This document shows, in pieces, positions 11,901-23,900 of a DNA stretch of 64,000 nucleotides. The notes beneath the pieces are model-generated. The model worked only from the letters and a program-made list of their open reading frames with translations, searched no databases and had not been told where the DNA came from. This stretch comes from Ciona savignyi (lineage: Eukaryota > Chordata > Ascidiacea > Phlebobranchia > Cionidae). A program made the position numbers and the translations under genes. The stretch is from assembly GCA_000149265.1 (NCBI GenBank), contig CH002029.1:205855-269854 (forward strand), in the 5' to 3' direction. The stretch's first letter is position 1. Each line of letters starts with the position of its first letter.

Positions 11901-13958
11901 TATTCTAACCAAATAAAGCTTTGAACTTACTTTTCTGATTTTGCATAAGTCTGAATTTCAGCTGAGGATGGGTCGTTAAGCATTAAGTTCGGTTCTGCGC
12001 TGATCCCTTGCGCCCTCCGTGTTCGTGGGACTCCGACACCCATTGTCCCAAGATGGCGCTGTTGTGTAGCAGTCGGAAAAATCGACTGCAAGCAAAAGTT
12101 GTACGGTCGTGTGGCCAAATGGTTAACGCGACCGATATATATACCGACTATAATACAAAAACGGTCCGAGTAACGATCACATTATGGGTTCGAAACTTAA
12201 ATCGGTAAAAAAAAGCAAAAGTTTAAAATTACTTATATGAATAACAACGAATTCCTTACAAGAACAAGTGTATTTTTAAGGCAGTAAAGACTTTAAAAAA
12301 ATAAACTTAATTTAAAATAATAATATAAAGATTTGTCCAATGATCAGAACACTGTAGGACCGGGCATTCATGTTCTATCCCCGCGAATGGGAAGAAACCG
12401 ATGGCATTATATACCACACGAGCAAATATCAGGTAACTTCGTGACCACTGACCACTGTAAAAAAGTTTAAGTTCGATCCATTAATCTGTGGGTTAAGGCG
12501 ATTTTCATTAAGTTTACTTCCAACGACACAACTAAATACGCCAACGACAAGCTTCAGCAACCTTACGGCTTAATGAGGACACTCTAAACTAATGCGCTAT
12601 GCGACCGTACATGTTCATGCATGGTGTCGAACCACCAGGACACACAGCATTGCTATGTTGTACTATCCATTTATATTTTCCACCCCAAGTCACGTTTTAG
12701 AGTCCCGAAATTAGCGTTCTAATGAAAGGATGGGTTTGGTTTATGCAGCGTGTAGCAGAATATCACAGAATGAAATGAGAATAGGATATTTATATTTATC
12801 CCCGTGAATGGGAAAGCCTAGGAGGTTAACACACGGGCAATCGTCAGATCACCTCGCACCCATTGTCGGGTTACCGGAGAAACCACTAATCCGTTGGGTT
12901 CAGGCAATGTCCGTAAAGTGTCTTGTCCAAGGACGCAACCGATTAGCTAATTTCTTACATGCAACCTTTGGATTGAAAAGCGACGCACTAGACCGCCAGA
13001 CTAACCGGTCTTACAAAGATTTTAGTTACCGGAGCTGCGATTACTGTGGAGCATTATGTGTTGGAGAAGCAATAACTGTTATTCGATGTCAGAAATTCGA
13101 TAAAGTTGAATCGTTTTATTTCCTTTTTTATGTCTTCATGCTATCAAACAATGACCACTGGTTCGTACGCAATGTCTGATTGTTGTTTGTGATACGTTTT
13201 GGTTCCTTTAAATTTATTTTGTATTTCTTTACTGGGCTAGGTTTTAAACTACTTATGGACTGTGCATCAGGACCCGTTTTGTATAGAAATTTACGGCTCG
13301 CGTTAACCAATCGGCTACGCTACCGTAAGTTCCATTAACCGTTGGCCATTCAACCGTTCACAGACTGTAATTCCACGTCGACTGACGCCTGACGCATTGA
13401 CAATACGTCATGTCTCTATTAGTACGTCAGAACTCTTATATTGATTACCTGATAGAAACCGAGAATGTTGCCAAGCCTTTGGCAGTCCGACCGGTTAGTC
13501 TGGTGGTTTAGTGTGTCGCCTTTCAGCCGAAGGGTTGAAGGTACGAAACTGGTCGTCAGCTAGTCAGTCGTGTCCTTGAGCAAGGCACTTGACGGAAATT
13601 GCCTGAACCCAGCGGATAAATGGGTTCTACCAAATTGAAGGAACGTGTCTATCATACACAACACACTTCAAAAGCTCCGGTAACCCGACGATGGGCGCGA
13701 GGTGATCTGATGATTGGGTTAATCCCCTTGGTTTTACGTTTTTCCATTCACGGTAAAAAATGGAATATCCTATCCAATGCTGCAATATAATAGCAGTGGG
13801 TTTTTCACCAATTTAGAAAACAAAATTACCTGAAATTTGTCCAACTTTGCTTTGAGTTCTTCAATTTCTTCGTCTTTCTCAGCAAGCATGCATTCCAGTT
13901 CCCTAATCCTTTCATCTTTTAGAAGCACTTTGTGCCGGAGATCGTATTGATAATCCAT
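1758..13958 (-). CDS. PRKG1: cGMP-dependent protein kinase, 5' half of gene (partial, continues left of window)
   Basis: Cytosolic Ser/Thr kinase activated by cGMP. Five coding exons are visible: 13830-13958 and 11931-12085 (alpha-type N-terminus), 4551-6259 (beta-type N-terminus), then common exons 3307-3473 and 1758-1871. Joined, they give the leucine-zipper coiled coil, the autoinhibitory ISAEP segment and most of the first cyclic-nucleotide-binding domain, with [24 protein letters not shown] and the phosphate-binding cassette [16 protein letters not shown] nearly identical to vertebrate PKG-I. All joins keep phase (0, 2, 1). The second cGMP site and the kinase domain are not in the window, so the gene must run off the left edge. 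PRKG2 is less likely because the PVEY and TRTATV context is PKG-I-like. The gene lies head to head with the phosphodiesterase that starts near 25.3 kb. Confidence 0.95.
2688..3159. mobile_element. hAT-like MITE, 472 bp, 8-bp target duplication
   Basis: Ends CAGGCCCGGT and ACCGGCCCTG are inverted, and AAAGCGTA duplicates perfectly on both sides (2680-2687, 3160-3167). GGGGCCC motifs flank an AT-rich middle with a (TA)n run. It lies in the intron between the two cGMP-binding exons of PKG. Confidence 0.85.
2890..2923 (+). repeat. (TA)n microsatellite
   Basis: Pure TA run inside the hAT-like MITE at 2688-3159. Confidence 0.9.
3307..3473 (-). CDS. PRKG1: PKG common exon: start of cGMP-binding domain A
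   Basis: 167 bp between acceptor ATCCCAG and donor GAAG|GTAGGA. It translates as [19 protein letters not shown], then the VDCMYPVEY and [15 protein letters not shown] blocks of the first cNMP-binding beta-roll. Incoming phase 2 fits both alternative N-termini. Outgoing phase 1 joins the next exon to restore E-D-GKV. Confidence 0.96.
3474..4550. other. PKG intron with a GC-richer block
   Basis: 3900-4360 is visibly GC-richer than the surrounding introns and rich in CG dinucleotides, but carries no supported ORF or repeat. It might be regulatory or an unrecognised exon. Confidence 0.4.
4551..6259 (-). CDS. PRKG1: PKG beta-type alternative first exon, giant (about 570 codons)
   Basis: A single open exon from Met at 6259 to a perfect donor CCACA|GTAAGT at 4551, phase 2, the same phase as the alpha-type exon 2, so both can splice to the exon at 3473. 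Residues 1-52 are an amphipathic coiled coil ([18 protein letters not shown]). Residues 53-530 are a low-complexity Ser/Pro/Gln/basic linker with no domain I recognise, including a basic [11 protein letters not shown] patch. Near residues 537-547 is [14 protein letters not shown], matching the beta-type autoinhibitory motif. Vertebrate beta N-termini are about 100 residues, so this one is greatly enlarged. The fit of zipper, ISAEP and splice phase makes chance unlikely. A single-exon unrelated gene is the alternative. Confidence 0.85.
9985..10058 (+). repeat. Short tandem repeat, about 28 bp x3
   Basis: ATTCTATTTGAATAAG recurs three times separated by AACAAAACTAAA-like spacers. Confidence 0.8.
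10188..10400 (+). repeat. Minisatellite, 36-37-bp unit
   Basis: About six copies of CTGACTTATATCCAAGTACC plus ATATCATTTGACTTATG. Confidence 0.9.
11931..12085 (-). CDS. PRKG1: PKG alpha-type exon 2: hinge and autoinhibitory segment
   Basis: Starts after acceptor TTGCTTGCAG and ends AA|GTAAGT (phase 2), 155 bp. It contains [13 protein letters not shown], almost the vertebrate alpha-isoform pseudosubstrate/autoinhibitory motif, then an acidic linker ending KSEK. The motif occupies the active site when cGMP is absent. A plus-strand SINE begins only about 18 bp upstream of the acceptor. Confidence 0.93.
12103..12213 (+). mobile_element. tRNA-derived SINE, family A
   Basis: Family A is about 100-110 bp: GGTCGTGTGGCCGAATGGTT (box A), AACGCGACCGATACATATAC, an ACGGTCTTAG centre, CATGGGTTCGAAACT (box B), CCCGGTAAAAAA end. 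This copy starts 18 bp from the PKG alpha exon 2 acceptor. Confidence 0.85.
12779..13006 (-). mobile_element. SINE family B copy
   Basis: GATAGG tail side at 12779; lacks part of the centre (the AACACACTGCA block is shortened). Confidence 0.85.
13488..13776 (+). mobile_element. SINE family B copy, full length
   Basis: Complete head-to-tail copy ending AATATCCTATCC. It lies about 50 bp downstream of PKG alpha exon 1 in its intron, opposite orientation to the gene. Confidence 0.9.
13830..13958 (-). CDS. PRKG1: PKG alpha-type exon 1: leucine zipper
   Basis: Encodes 43 residues from a Met in strong context (GGACCATGG) to donor CAG|GTAATT, phase 0. The sequence [19 protein letters not shown] continues as a Leu/Ile heptad repeat, matching the dimerisation zipper of PKG-I alpha. 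The frame stays open upstream to about 14027, where a TTTCTTTTCAG acceptor-like site suggests a 5' UTR intron. I chose the internal Met because no earlier in-frame ATG exists. Confidence 0.9.
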
Positions 13959-14409
13959 GGTCCCCCCTTTGCCTATACTTTGTACTTTATTGTTTTGTTT
14001 CTGACTATTAAAAAAAGAAGAGTTCAACCTGAAAAGAAACTTAAACCAGTTTAAAAGAAATTTAAATCAGAAACTTAATCAAGCCGGATTTAATTTGAAC
14101 GAAAGACATGGATAAGATTGAAATTTTCGGCCGGTTAGCTGATACGGTAGGTCGTCGAACCATCAGTCGCAAGGTTATGGAATCGAAACCAGCCGATAGC
14201 TCGTCAGTTTGTTTCATATGCAAATATACTACCAGTGGACTATGCTTGAACCCAGTTGAATAATGTCTACACAGAAAGAACACCGTTGTTTCAAGCACTT
14301 TCAATGCACAGCATTAGCTCTACTAATCCAACTGTGGCCCATATACCTCCCGAACAAAGTAAAGCGCAAGTATTCCAGATCAATACCTGTCAACTACGTT
14401 ATTTAAAAG

Positions 14410-14509
14410 NNNNNNNNNNNNNNNNNNNNNNNNNNNNNNNNNNNNNNNNNNNNNNNNNNNNNNNNNNNNNNNNNNNNNNNNNNNNNNNNNNNNNNNNNNN
14501 NNNNNNNNN
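14410..14509. other. Assembly gap (100 N)
   Basis: Exactly 100 N, a conventional gap placeholder. Sequence upstream of PKG alpha exon 1 may be missing here. Confidence 0.99.
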
Positions 14510-14895
14510 CTGACACAAATAGAAAAAACGCGTTGGGACTTTTGTTGCTGGTCGATTATCAGTTCCTTGTTTCTCTTTAAATTAAGGAATTTTATTTCGA
14601 TTGTATCAGGTACTTACATTGAACGAGAAACGTAAAGATAAACAAAATAAAACAATAAATTCGCCAAATTGAATTAATTAACCTAAAATCTACTATATTT
14701 CTGCAAAATTACAAAATTTCGACAATAATTATATAATTTATGTAACTTAAACATCTTAATATGCATATATTAAGGCTACATAACAGGCTATACAGAAAAG
14801 TTAATTTCTACCTGTAGTTTGTTTGCAATTAGGTTAAAGATTCGCATTGATCCAACAAGAAGGACTCAGTGGGACGATATCGTACTATGCGAGGT

Positions 14896-15101
14896 GGGGG
14901 GAAATAAAAGGAGGGAAAGCGGGAAGGTGGGAAACTGCACACTAAAATTACGATTGTGGTATTAGAGTTAGTTTTAAACATGGGGTTGGAGTTAAGAATA
15001 GTTATGGGTTTAGATTAGTGTATAGGCAGGGTTTAAATAGTTTCCGTAATTTTATTAAGCAATTTCCATCCTTTCCTCCTTCCCTCCTTCTAGCTGCCCC
15101 T
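14896..15101. mobile_element. Fold-back element (GGGAAA/TTTCCC arms)
   Basis: About 206 bp whose two arms (AAAAGGAGGGAAAGCGGGAA versus its complement) are purine/pyrimidine-rich inverted repeats around a CCCTAAAC-like centre. Same family as 15676, 24732 and 33904. Confidence 0.7.
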
Positions 15102-15675
15102 TGAAGTGATTAATGGTTTAGAAGATAGCCGAGCGTGTTTGACGCAGCGTGTATCGGATTTAAGACCCCTGTAATCTCTTTACACAGTAGGCGTGGCGAC
15201 CGATAAAACTATTTCAAGCCCTATCGACTTAACAATGAACACACGCAACCAATCCATTACCCATAAACTTGATAAATACTTATAATTTAGATGCAAAAGT
15301 AAATATAGATGGTTTGAGCACACTATATAACACATAAACTAAAGTATTTCTTGCTTATATTTTGCATCTGGTTTTCTTAGCTTAATTTAATACTTTTCTG
15401 AGTTATACCGGTTTAAGAGTAGACAACATACACCATCCCACTATAAAATTGCAATCTTAGGATTTCAAAGGACTATCTATATATAAGTGATATGTATCGC
15501 ACAAATATATCTGTCTGTATGTTGCTTATTAGATGTAAAAAAAACTTTGTTAAATCTTACAAATGTCTAACTAAGCTTCGAACCCATGATGGTGTCGTCA
15601 TTAGGACGTTTTTTTATCTGGAAATCGGTAACTATATCCGTCGCGTTAAGCAGCCACACAACGTGAACCTCTGAA

Positions 15676-15885
15676 AGGTGGGAAGGAGATAATGAGAAGG
15701 TAAATTTCCACTAAAACTATGGAAACTAATTTAATCCCTAAACACGAATATCAACCCCAGAACGAACCCTAACTCCAACCCTATGTTTAAAACTGACTAT
15801 AATGCCTTAATATTCATTTTAGTGTGCAGTTTACCTCATTCCCTCCTTCCCTCCTTCCCGCTTTCCCTACTTTTAGTTTTCCCCT
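15676..15885. mobile_element. Fold-back element, same family
   Basis: Right arm CTTCCCGCTTTCCCTACTTT; left arm decayed. The centre CCCCAGAACGAACCCTAACT matches the other copies. Confidence 0.65.
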
Positions 15886-17986
15886 AGGGAAACTGCTCAA
15901 CAAAAGTACGAAAACTTAATTTTAACCCTGCGTCATTCTTAACCTCCAGGACACACCATAACTTTTATCCCAACAACCCATACACCACCCATCCCTCTAA
16001 TGTTTATTTAAGTTGCATCCTTTTTATCCTTTTTGTTTCATCCCACACAACCTGTTCAAATGGGGCAATGCTCGACTCTACCGCGTTAAACCTTGGAAAG
16101 AAAATACTCATGGAATTGCATCATAAAAAAAACAATTTGCACTTCAAAGAACTTGCATTTTACCCAATATCGTAAGTATTACAACCGCGGTAGATGTGGA
16201 TTCTCTCTCATTCACATCAAAACTACATTTCTGACTTTATTGTTTTTTCTAAGGCTATAAAAGACCCTCAAAAAACCGTCTTTCGTAAATCTAATTCTGT
16301 TCTTATGATAATAGTTCGTAGGCATGTGTACGATATGTGTTAGTCTGTATATGCATACAATTGTGTACAATCAAGAGAGCGGAGTTGCCCCGTAGGTGGA
16401 AAATAAAACCTTCAAAATCAAATTGATTAGCCCTCCGAGATATTCATCGTAACGTAGCAATTATTGATTTACTTAAGATGGAAAATAGGTCTTTATTGAA
16501 AACACACCTTTAATAGACTGCTCCTTTAGATCAATTTAAGCCATTTCTACACACTACAACTGTACTGAACATTTCCCAATAGTAAACAACACAGCAGTGA
16601 AATATATATACGACTGGTCTAACGTATGAAGAAAGGTCTTATTGCATCGACTTGATACGCCAGCATACTTGGTATTTAAAGTTGACATTTATGCAGCATC
16701 TGGTATAAGGTACAAACATGAGGAGAAATAAAATACACAAATTGTAACGCTGATATAACTGGACTGTTCTACAAGGTCGATATTTATTTCCTGTTGGGAA
16801 ACAACGTTCTATCGTTCACTGCGGTCCTATATTTACCTCTGTCGCCGCTTTCATGACATTACAGCCGTTTTATAATGGTTGTTTACTGTTCCGCGCCGAT
16901 GCCGGCAAAATGACCCCGGTGATTTACGACCCCAAGCGCGGTAAAAGGACGAGCTTGGACCCGCCATGACGCACCATACAACTCGATCCGACAGGTAATA
17001 CTATCGTTCTAGCATAATCGCCCTCTGCAATATTGTGTGAGGTCTGACAGGCGAAGGATCTGTTCGCGCCGGTTACACCATAAAACGAACCCCTTTTAAA
17101 TCATTATCTTTTACAAGCGCGAGTTTCACAGTAATTTAGTAGTAAACAGTTCCGCCACTGCCTTTTAAGTTGTGCTCCATACCGATTTTACTAGTAGTTA
17201 CTATTTAACGAGAAAGAAATAAAACTGTGCCCTGTTCAGAGCGTGCTCAGTAAATAAGAACGTGGAACACAGTGGAGATATGTTGACACCCATTTGCTTT
17301 TCATTATTCGTGCCCACAATGAAGTTAAGCGATGTAATTTCTTACCGATTAATATTAAAACGCAAATATACTGTTAATATGAATGCCTGAGCCACTTTCG
17401 TACAAGGATAAATTGTATATTTATAATACAAACATTCTGTTCCCGCTCGTGTTTAGACCAGGTAATGTGGTTTGCGACATATGGTTTTTAAATAAGAACA
17501 AATAGTTGTTTGACGTGGCTCCAAACTAATTATTGGATTGAGAAACGATACAGCACGTCTAACACGGCCGTTTCTACACGTCTACAATGAGGGAATTAGT
17601 TGTCAAACCTACATTTTCTTAAGTGGATAAAAGAAACAAACCAAATACAATTAAAATTACCATACGTTTTCTGTAAGTTAAAATAAATTATAATCTTTAG
17701 CGATTATTAACATGTTTCTTTGAAGTAAAAGAAATAGCAAAAAAGGTAAATATAACAGCTAACATTGATCGACTAAGTATAGGGATTTTTTCCTGACCAT
17801 GCAAACAAATACGAAAAGTATTAAAGTATGGTTTAATTGTCTGGGTGTCGGGTGCAAGAGTTATAGACTTTTAGTTAGCTTAGGCCATAAACTAACCCTA
17901 AGGGTTTTCCATTGTTTGCATAAAAAAGTGCAATCATGAACTTAACCACCAAAAGTCAAAAGGTTTGTCTCTTATTAAAGATTTAA

Positions 17987-18867
17987 CCCTTTAGAAACGA
18001 TAAGAACAAATTTGTCCTTTTTGACATATGCTCATTCAAAATAAAAAATCTCCAACATTTCTTGTCGAAACTGCTACAGTTTGGTCTCATTGGAAAGCTA
18101 TATGATATATCTTTTAAAAACAGCAAAAATAAACATAACTTTGCATTTGAAATTTTGAAGTAAAGTTTAGTTGAATTTTATGACCTCTTTTGGTGTAATT
18201 TTGAGGGAAAATTATCACAAAAAAACGTTTTTTTTTATACTACGCTCAAAAGGTTTGTTTTATTTAATGTCTCTATGGCAGTAGAATCAGTTTCGCTTCT
18301 TGGGATGTCCCGAATGTGATCTTACCAGTTTTTTTCATTTTTGGGGGGTTTTGAGTATCTTTAAGGTTATAGTCCACAATTTGGTTCAAACCCTTCATTT
18401 ATAGTTTATTTTAAGGAAAAAGTAGTAAAAAAAGCAATATGGACTTAATAGCAATCTAAATTTCTATTCTAACATTTTTTATAGTAAAAAAACAAAACAA
18501 AAAATTTGGTATGGGTGGACCTGTAACATGAAGTCAGTGATGTAATAATGTTTTGATGACGTCATCAAACCAAAATTATAATATAATTGTAGGAAATTTG
18601 TTTCTGAGTAACTTTGTAAAAATATGTTAGGCTGTATTGTAAACAGATCAAAAACTTATAACATTGTATAAGAAAGAATATGACGTGGACCCCCAAGTAG
18701 TGACGTCATCAAAAAATAAAAATTTCAGAAATTTTGGAAATTTTATTTTGAACAACTCTAGTGTTGAACATTTTGTTCTAACTATAACACGAGAGGCGCT
18801 AGAGCACTACAAAGCGGACTCGGTCAAACCGTGCAAACTGCGCAAAAACAATCTCGTTTCTAAAGGG
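17987..18867. mobile_element. TTAA-flanked MITE (piggyBac-type ends), 881 bp
   Basis: Inverted ends CCCTTTAGAAACGA / TCGTTTCTAAAGGG, each flanked by TTAA (17983-17986, 18868-18871). CCCTTT ends plus a TTAA duplication are typical of piggyBac; Kolobok also uses TTAA. No transposase ORF is present, so it is non-autonomous. Confidence 0.8.
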
Positions 18868-18963
18868 TTAAAACCTTTCTCGATTATCTAAGATAAAAAG
18901 ATTAAAAGACCGAAACTAACCAGTATACAGATAATATGTTGTGTCCTTCAGCACCTAATGGTA

Positions 18964-18992
18964 ATTGCTTGAAATAAGTAATTTCAAGCAAT
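18964..18992. other. Perfect 12-bp-stem hairpin
   Basis: ATTGCTTGAAAT - AAGTA - ATTTCAAGCAAT, with no mismatch. Outside any recognised element; just after the TTAA MITE. Confidence 0.7.
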
Positions 18993-20846
18993 GACACACT
19001 GTACCAGATGCAGTCACTCGACTGAGGGCACGAGGTATACTTTCAAACGCTCGTTATAACAACTTACTATGTTTCCTACCATTGATAAAACTAATATTCT
19101 GTCCTATTTCACCGATCACGCGGTTTATGGACCATAATAGATGAGCTTTCCTATCTAAAGCTTCGCAAACGACAATTACTAATACCTTAAACTGATAAGG
19201 AGGCAGAAACGCTTGGGAGCATACGTTAAACGGCGACTTACCTGCAGCATTCACTCTTTCAAGACTTAACACAATTCACCAACGATGTACGTCTAATATC
19301 GATTATCAATACCATTGCATAATGTTCTTACACGGCAACATTCAGTTGATACGAGGAATAACACAGTTTATTCTGACAGTGAAAGTACGTATCTGTTTCC
19401 TATTATTTAATTATGTATGATTTTTAATTTATTTTTGCTTCTTATTTTCTTTATTGCTGCAATACAAGAGCAACATAAACTGAGCTAAACAAATTTATTA
19501 TCTCTTGTATTGTCTCCTTTGAAAGCTAATTCCTGTCCAAACTAGCTATGACTACATCTTGAAATGCACTGTACAAATCCAAACGTTCGTAATTCGTTTC
19601 TAATAGAGTTTCCGCGATTGACGCCATCGATCTCGAGTGCGACTGTTGCCTGACTGTTACGTCATAGGTTATCGACTGTCAGCAAATGGAATGCAGCTTT
19701 AAGCCCGCGACATCAAATCGCGACTTCCAATTCAAAGTGTAAACATAATCAACAGCTGGGAAAACTCTATGATGATAAAGGAACTTTCTCCTTAAGACAG
19801 CTTAGCACTCCTTAGCATTAAATTACTGCTATACTGCACACTAAATAAAGTTCATTTTAATTACAAGACATTTCATTGTTTTTTTCTTAATGATTTTCTG
19901 TATTTTCTTAATTTCTGATTTATTACGAATATTTCTTTAAATTTTATTAGTAACGGAAAGCTTAGTAAACTTACTTATTTGGACATTTGGAGTTTAGACA
20001 ACTTAAATTAATTTTCAACATGGATAGTTATTCACAACAAACACCGTTTCCACCCTTTATGCCGCCTTTAATTTACTTATGGACAGCATTATAACAAGTT
20101 AAGTTTTGCTTTCAAGGGATACCTTGAAAATCAGTTTAACTTAAGTTGGCATCTATTATCGGGCGATAAATATACCTTGGATAGTCATGTCTTACCCCCG
20201 GATAATGGGAAATGCAAAGGAACATTAAGCACACGAGTAATCGTCAGAATGCTTCGTACTTACCATTAATTTACCGGGGATATTTCATTGTAGTATATAT
20301 AAGTTTACTTTCGTTCAGTAAAACAAACTAATTCACTATTTCCAGGCGATTTTTTCTAACCAATTGCCATGATCAAAGGGCACAACAATCTGACCACGTA
20401 CTGACTTCGATCCCACCACCTTTCAGCTCACTGCAGCAGATCACCGACGTTCTTACCGACTTGGCTAACAATTCGGGGCAAGCATGTCTTGTGTCCAGCA
20501 AAAAGGGCGAGTTTAACCAAATCGTGTAACTGTTCCGCCGTTCTGTCGTTTTTGCGCATTATTTACATGTTAAAAGTGTACCCTGTCTGGCTGTATGGGT
20601 GTAACCCGGGTAGTTTTTGTTTTTATTTTATTCTTTTTTAAACTAATCACAAATGGTAGCAACTAAACACATCATAACACAAGAACAAGAAAGACGGTAA
20701 ACTGAACAATCGTTAAAATACAACATTAAAACAAGTAAGTATATATCAATATTAAGTAATGAGGGGTATAAGAAAGGCATCGTCATATACCGGTACGTCG
20801 GTTGCCGAGTCCATCATGCTACCCTAGAAGTCCAACTGAAATGGCT

Positions 20847-20957
20847 TAAGTCCGGTAACCCGACGGTGGGCGCGAGGTGATCTGAAGATTGCTCGTGTGT
20901 TAACCCCCTTGGTTTTCCCATTCACGGCGATAAACATAATTATCCTATCCTATCCTA
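20847..20957 (+). mobile_element. SINE family B, 3' half
   Basis: GTCCGGTAACCCGACGGTGG to a TATCCTATCCTATCC tail. A second, inverted fragment lies at 20181-20285. Confidence 0.8.
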
Positions 20958-23900
20958 GGTCAAATCTAACAATTAATGGCATGGTCTCGTAACCGGAACC
21001 CTTCGGCTGACTGTTTGGATGTTTCCACTAAATCATAGTGAAGCCATGTTTGTAGACAACTTTAAGCACTTGAACATAATTCTAATCCGTTTAATCCGTA
21101 TTCGTGACGGGATTCTATATCCGCTAGGTGGGAGTAGAGATTGTAGGTTTTAAAATTCAAATTGTCAGAACAATTAATTTAAAATTTAATTATAATAACC
21201 AAAGTATGTCCTAACAATTTAATAAAAGAAACATCAAAATACAATTAAATGTTATTACTTAGCTATAGCTAATCACTTTATTAGTTACAATGTAGGTAGA
21301 GCATTAAAGTCTCATTAGGTTATAGGTTATATGTAAAATGTACTGTTAAGATTTCATACAGCGTTTCAATGTTCTGTAATAAAGCGTTTAGTCAAACAGT
21401 ATTAAATCATCGTCATAAATCCGTTCCGCCGCTGTTGTTTCGTTCAATACAGTTCCACTGTGTGTTGTATCTGATTTAATCAGGCATTGGAACGACTAGC
21501 TTAAAAGAGTACAGAGCAACCAGCTTTTATGTAGGCCGACTTGTGGCGCAACGCTGGCTAAAATGGCAGGTCTAATTTATAATTCAGATTACCCAGGCTA
21601 GGAATCGATTAAATTTGCCTTCCTATCGCCTTCTTGACTGTAATGTAATAGATATCGGACCCCCATTCATTTCGCTGTAGGTCTGCCGCCGGTACAGTAC
21701 AATAACGGTTTGAGTGGCATATATTGGTGGTATATTATTTATATGAGGGTAGTTCGAAAGTTTTACAACGTCGAAGAAACTATTTATTTGAACCTACAGC
21801 AGTGCCTTTACAACCAATACAATATAAGCTCGGGCAATGTATTGTTCGAATATTATTGATTAAGCTGGCTTCCATTCTCTTGCTTCGTTAACGTCAGTGG
21901 CATGTATGGCTAATCAAGCATGATTTCCTTTCTGATTCATATATTTTGCTAATTAGGACTTATACAGTGCTCTGTACATTTTGTTTGTTATTCAATGGAT
22001 AAGTTTTAAGAAAAAGTATCGGTAGGTCTATAAGAGGTAAAGAAATAACTTGTATCAGCTTGAGTGCATATTGGGTGTTCCTGGATTGGCCTGTCAGCAG
22101 TTGTCCGACGGTATTGGAAGTCTATACTTAGTACAGCGCAATATATATGTGTATATATATATGTGTGTGTGTGTGTATATATGCCCACGTCTCTGGAGCG
22201 ATATGTTGTAGTTGGAATTAAAATCGAACCTAAACAAACAAAAATCTATGTAGTTCAAAAATGTTTGTAAGGCGTAATTTATGTATATTTATATCCGACA
22301 GTATTGAAAGTCTATACTATATGTATATGTACAATAACGTAACATCTCTGGTACAGTGTGTTGCAGTTCGAATCAAACTCGAAACTCATGCAACAAAGTA
22401 AGTCAGAACAAGCGCGTTCACACTTGAATTATTTACCAGCATAGAGGTCTTGTGCGAAAGAGATTTACACCTTCGGGTTTCTCTTTGATCGGTGATCTAG
22501 GTCTCTGGCATTCGACACTCGATGTTCCAAGGCTGTCGTCTTAGAGAAAGCACGATTTATAACTCTATGCGCGAGGGTAAGCAATTAGCTTGGTTAATGG
22601 TGTGTTGCAAAAGCAGTTTGGGTAATACAGAACTAGCATTACTCAGCAAGCGTTGTAGAAAGGAATAATATACCCAGCAATAGTAAAATAGGTTGCATTC
22701 GATAAGGCAACATAGGGACAATTGCGTCCATCGTACGTTTTGTACAATAATGAAGATAGTCAGGGAAACACACGCATTATACCTCGGCAAATAAAACAAG
22801 TCTGAAACAGTTTACTTTTGGTATTTGAGGCTTAACAAGGATGTTTGATGAACGGTCAATACACTTGACTCTCTTGTTTGCTCCAATCATTTTTCTGGCA
22901 CATCACTTGCTTTTCCTACTTTAAAAGTTTCTTTATAATATGTTATGAATATTTTACATAATTTGTAGCCGTATCTTGTGCTTCTGATAATAATGATTCT
23001 GTATATGATTAAGTGCACTGTAGAATTTAATTAAAGATATTGATCAAAATACTGTGTGTATAATATGTACATGGTTTGTATTAAACCGCATATGGAAATT
23101 AGACTGATATGTTTTAAACCACATAGAAATTATACTGATACGCCTACACACGCGCAATGGATGATATGGGTTCTGAATTGACGTCTCTGTACAAACGTAC
23201 GAGGCTCATCATCCTTTCAAGGATGGATTAATAATTAGACTGCTCTACTGGGTAAACTGAGCCGCCGATGACGTACAGGGTACATAACTCCAATATTCGA
23301 GTTGTTCAAACAATTGTACCACTGTAGTATATTAGATAATAACCCAATCGCCCAGGTACAGTGAACACCCATATACAGCTGGGTACAGTACAGTTAGCAA
23401 GCATTTAAAGCTGAGTACAATTGTGCGACAGGCAAGTTTCAAAGTGTTACTGTTAGTTTTAAGGCGTCAGTGCTACCAGTTTTCGTAGTTTAAGGTACAA
23501 GAATTCAAATTGTTTAATTTAAATTAATAACCAAATCTTTACTTTAGGCAACTATGTGAAATTAGTTCGGTTTTCGTATTTCGCAGTCAACATAGTTCCC
23601 CCCGTATGTATGACGTAAAGGCAAATACCTCGCGCGCATTTATTATCTCTGTAAAGCAATGAACAAACTTCTGTGCGACGTTACGTTGACTCTACTATTG
23701 GAGTGTTTGAAAAGCATGATTGCTAGAAGGTCGGTTCTGGTCAACGAAAATCGAGGAGGCGTTATATCTATTACCAACCCCAGTACATAGCCCCTGTGAT
23801 GGTTCATTGACAAATAAGTACATCACGAAATTTGATTCCCAGTAGATTTAAGGTCACAAATTAACCGAAGGTAGACAATTAAAAAAGTAGCTCAAGCGTT

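Larger units (their letters stand above)
6260..11930. other. PKG intron / region upstream of the beta-type exon
   Basis: A decayed family B SINE fragment (about 7105-7275), two tandem repeats near 10 kb and AT-rich sequence. A beta-type promoter should lie just right of 6259, but no TATA box is clear. Confidence 0.5.

Noticed and set aside
14256-14513. ORF entering the N gap
   Set aside because: Its end is unknown sequence and its start lies in degraded SINE-like DNA.
19054-19272. 72-codon minus-strand ORF in the intergenic region
   Set aside because: No motif, no homologous feel and no supporting start or splice context.
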